From Phymorhynchus buccinoides (Eukaryota > Mollusca > Gastropoda > Neogastropoda > Raphitomidae): a stretch of 64,000 bases of DNA. The position numbers and the translations under genes are program-made. Positions 61,510-64,000 of the stretch are shown piece by piece. Positions within the stretch are counted from its first letter, which is position 1, and each line of letters opens with the position of its first letter. The stretch is from the NCBI GenBank assembly GCA_017654935.2, contig CM065699.1, forward strand, positions 44,704,903-44,768,902. The letters are read 5' to 3'. The notes under the pieces are model-generated. The model worked only from the letters and a program-made list of their open reading frames with translations. It was not told the DNA's origin and made no database searches.

Positions 61510-61591
61510 GAAAACAGCGCCATCCTTGGCGTCTTCTCGGCCACGACATATTGGACTGCCCATGGAATTTCGATTTAAGGATATTGAATTA

Positions 61592-61595
<4 letters not shown>

Positions 61596-61672
<77 letters not shown>
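61596..61672. repeat. (CT)n microsatellite between ORF1 and ORF2
   Basis: About 38 CT units in the inter-ORF linker of the LINE. Confidence 0.97.
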
Positions 61673-61676
<4 letters not shown>

Positions 61677-61801
61677 CTCGCTCCCCTCTCTCTTTCTCTC
61701 TCTGACTGTGTGTGCGTGTGGGTGTTTCTGACTGTGTAACAGTGTGTGTGATGCGTGTGTGTGGGTAGAACCCCTATCAATAAATAAATGTGTACTTAAG
61801 A

Positions 61802-64000
61802 ATGGAAACGATTTCTGTATGTACGATTAATGTAAATGGACTTCGTAATAAGTTTAAAAGAAAAAGTTTATTTAGATGCCTGAAACAGAACAATTGTGAC
61901 ATTGTGTGCATGCAAGAAACTTATATCCTTGAAAAGGATCAAGATGTATGGCAAAAAGAATGGGGTGGCAGTTTACTTTGTTCACCAGTTTCTAATCAAA
62001 GTAAAGGTCAGGTCACTTTAATTCGAAAGAACTTTCCATATAATGTGCAATGCACCTATAAGTCGGATCGAGTTCTATCAGTAACGTTTAATGATGAAGG
62101 TCAGCAAGTGAATGTTATAAACGCGTACGCTCCTAACAATTCTAATGAAAAGAGAGTATTTTATGAAGAGTTAGCTGATTATACTAATAACCTAGAAGGA
62201 GAGAGCATCCTTTGCGGGGATTTGAATTGCGTGTTAAATAATGAATTAGACATAATTAATGGACAACCACATAGTGCAGCTGATGTGCGAGGTTTTCAGA
62301 ACCTTATTCTGTCTTGCTCTTTCAATGATGTTTGGCGGCTTCATCACCCTGAAGAAAAAGAATATACATGGAGCCGTAGATCACCATTTATTGCCAGACG
62401 ACTGGATTATTTATTGGCTACTGATTGTATATTTGACAAAATTGTCTCCTGTAATATCTTGTCTGTATCACAGACGGATCACAGGCTAGTAGAATTAAAG
62501 TATAGGGTTTCTCAAGTTACAAGAGGTCCATCATATTGGAAGTTTAATGATAGTCTTTTACGTGATATTGACTTTGTACAAACCATGAACACAATAATTG
62601 AACAATACTCTGAAAAATATGAACACATAGATGTTCAAACAAAATGGGATTTGTGTAAAATTAAAATACGAGAATTTTCCATGAAGTACTCAATTCACAA
62701 AAAGCAAAAGCAAAAAAAACAATTAAAGGACTTTCAATTTCGGCTCTCTAACGCCGAAAAAGCACTGTCATCAACCCCAGACAACTTTCAGCTGTTGAAT
62801 CAGGTAGACTCTCTAAAACGATCGATAGAAGTATTTGCTTACCAGGAGGCCAGAAGTGCACAGGTACGATCTCGCATCAAATTTATTGAAGACGGGGAAA
62901 AGAATACTAAATATTTTTTAGGCATGGAAAAAGCCAGGGCCAATGGTAAAATTATTGATAGGTTGAAAAACTCAGAAGGGGAAATCTTTTCTTCACAGGA
63001 GAGTATTATGGAAGAACAAGTTCGATTTTATAAAGACATATACACAAACAAAAGAGAGTTTGAAGAAGCGAAAGCAAATGAATTTATGTGTAATTGCAAT
63101 GTCCCTAAATTAACAGAGGAGCAGCGACTAGATCTAGATTCAGAGCTTTCATTAGCTGAAATAGCGTCAGTATTAAAGACAATGAAAGGGGGATCTGCGC
63201 CTGGGCCTGACGGAATAACTACTAATTTTATCAAATTCTTTTGATCTAAATTACAAAAACTGATTTTCGATTCGTTCAATGCCGCTTATCAACAGGGGGA
63301 GATGTCAGTGACCCAAAGGCAGGCCGTTCTCACTCTTATTCATAAGGGGAAGGGACTAGCTAGAGACGAACTTTCTAACTGGCGTCCTATTTCTCTCACT
63401 AACACCGACTATAAACTGATGGCTAAATGCCTAGCCTTACGCCTATCTAAAACACTTCCGCATATAATACATGATAATCAGGTGGGATTTATGAAAGGAC
63501 GGAAGGTTAGTACAATGATAAGATTGATTGATGATTCAATTGACATGATGAACACATCAAATAAACCAGGCATACTTCTGGCAGTCGACTATCGCCGTGC
63601 CTTCGATTCCATCTCAAAAGAGTTTATAATCTGGGCATTTAAACGTTTTGGCTTTGGGGAACACATCGTAAGATGGGTCCAAGTGATCACTGCTAACACA
63701 GAGAGCTGTGTCAACTATTTGGGTTGGTTGTCTGAGAGCTTCCCAGTCAGGTGTGGAATACGTCAAGGATGCCCCTTCTCCCCACTGGCATTTATTTTAG
63801 CACTAGAGATGCTAGCGATTAAAGTTAGAGATGATACGCAACTGAAAGGATTGAAACTACCTATCTTGACAACAGCTACAACTCTAACAAACTTGCTGAA
63901 AATGTTATTATATGCTGACGACATTACTTTATTTTTGCAAGATCAGCATGATTTAGAAAGGGTTCTCAACATAATTAGTAAATTTTCCGAATTTTCTAAT
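61802..64000 (+). pseudogene. L1/Tx1-like LINE ORF2, runs off the window
   Basis: From ATG 61802: the EEP endonuclease has CTINVNGLRNKFKRK, DIVCMQETYI, VINAYAPNN, SILCGDLNCVLN, RRLDYLLAT and QTDHRLVEL. The linker has FIEDGEKNTKYFLGMEK and the pre-RT KGGSAPGPDGITTNF. TGA at 63242-63244 interrupts the frame where a Trp codon would fit, and the same frame stays open to 64000. The RT has LSNWRPISLTNTDYKLMAK, NQVGFMKGR, LLAVDYRRAFDSI, GIRQGCPFSPLAFIL and the catalytic LLYADDITLF. The enzyme would nick target DNA and prime reverse transcription on it. One nonsense codon is the only lesion seen. Confidence 0.9.

Overview
This is a eukaryotic, metazoan window with almost no ordinary host genes. The mix of LINEs, tRNA-like SINE heads, foldback MITEs, (CT)n, (GT)n and (CA)n microsatellites and TTAGGG-type repeats suggests a mollusc, probably a marine gastropod. 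That assignment is inference; nothing here names the species.

Layout. 0-6 kb: a LINE 3' fragment, a foldback carrying a SINE, and a 1.73-kb Ginger-type DNA transposon remnant (3487-5219) with palindrome-packed ends. 6-18.6 kb: a decayed CR1/L2-like LINE split by a young LTR retrotransposon (8757-16225). That element has two 1177-bp LTRs, a 5-bp target duplication and an intact pol ORF with integrase before reverse transcriptase (Gmr1-like order). 19-27 kb: a two-exon hAT-like transposase gene (about 833 aa, in phase across a microsatellite-filled intron), followed by tandem repeats and a 405-bp foldback element with telomere-like arms. 27-43 kb: several truncated LINEs, mostly in the same orientation, a fragment of a LINE with a restriction-like endonuclease, more MITEs, and a nearly intact minus-strand Rex1/L2-like LINE (about 39.57-42.89 kb).

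43-45.3 kb is a 2-kb pyrimidine array. 46.26-48.59 kb is the most notable feature: a tandem array of about 590-bp units, each carrying on the minus strand a complete type I hammerhead ribozyme. This fits a metazoan retrozyme, a non-autonomous retroelement that spreads through self-cleaved circular RNA. 49.1-52.75 kb is a nearly complete L2/CR1-like LINE. 53.24-55.03 kb is a 1.8-kb foldback made of nested palindromes. 58.76-60.55 kb is a minisatellite of about 31 units of 56-58 bp that runs directly into ORF1 of an L1/Tx1-like LINE; its ORF2 leaves the window at 64000.

How the parts relate: the autonomous LINEs (reverse transcriptase), the Gmr1-like element and the hAT-like gene are possible enzyme sources for the non-autonomous SINEs, MITEs and retrozyme. 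No donor-client pair can be proved from this window. Most long open frames over repeats are artefacts of CT/GT arrays.
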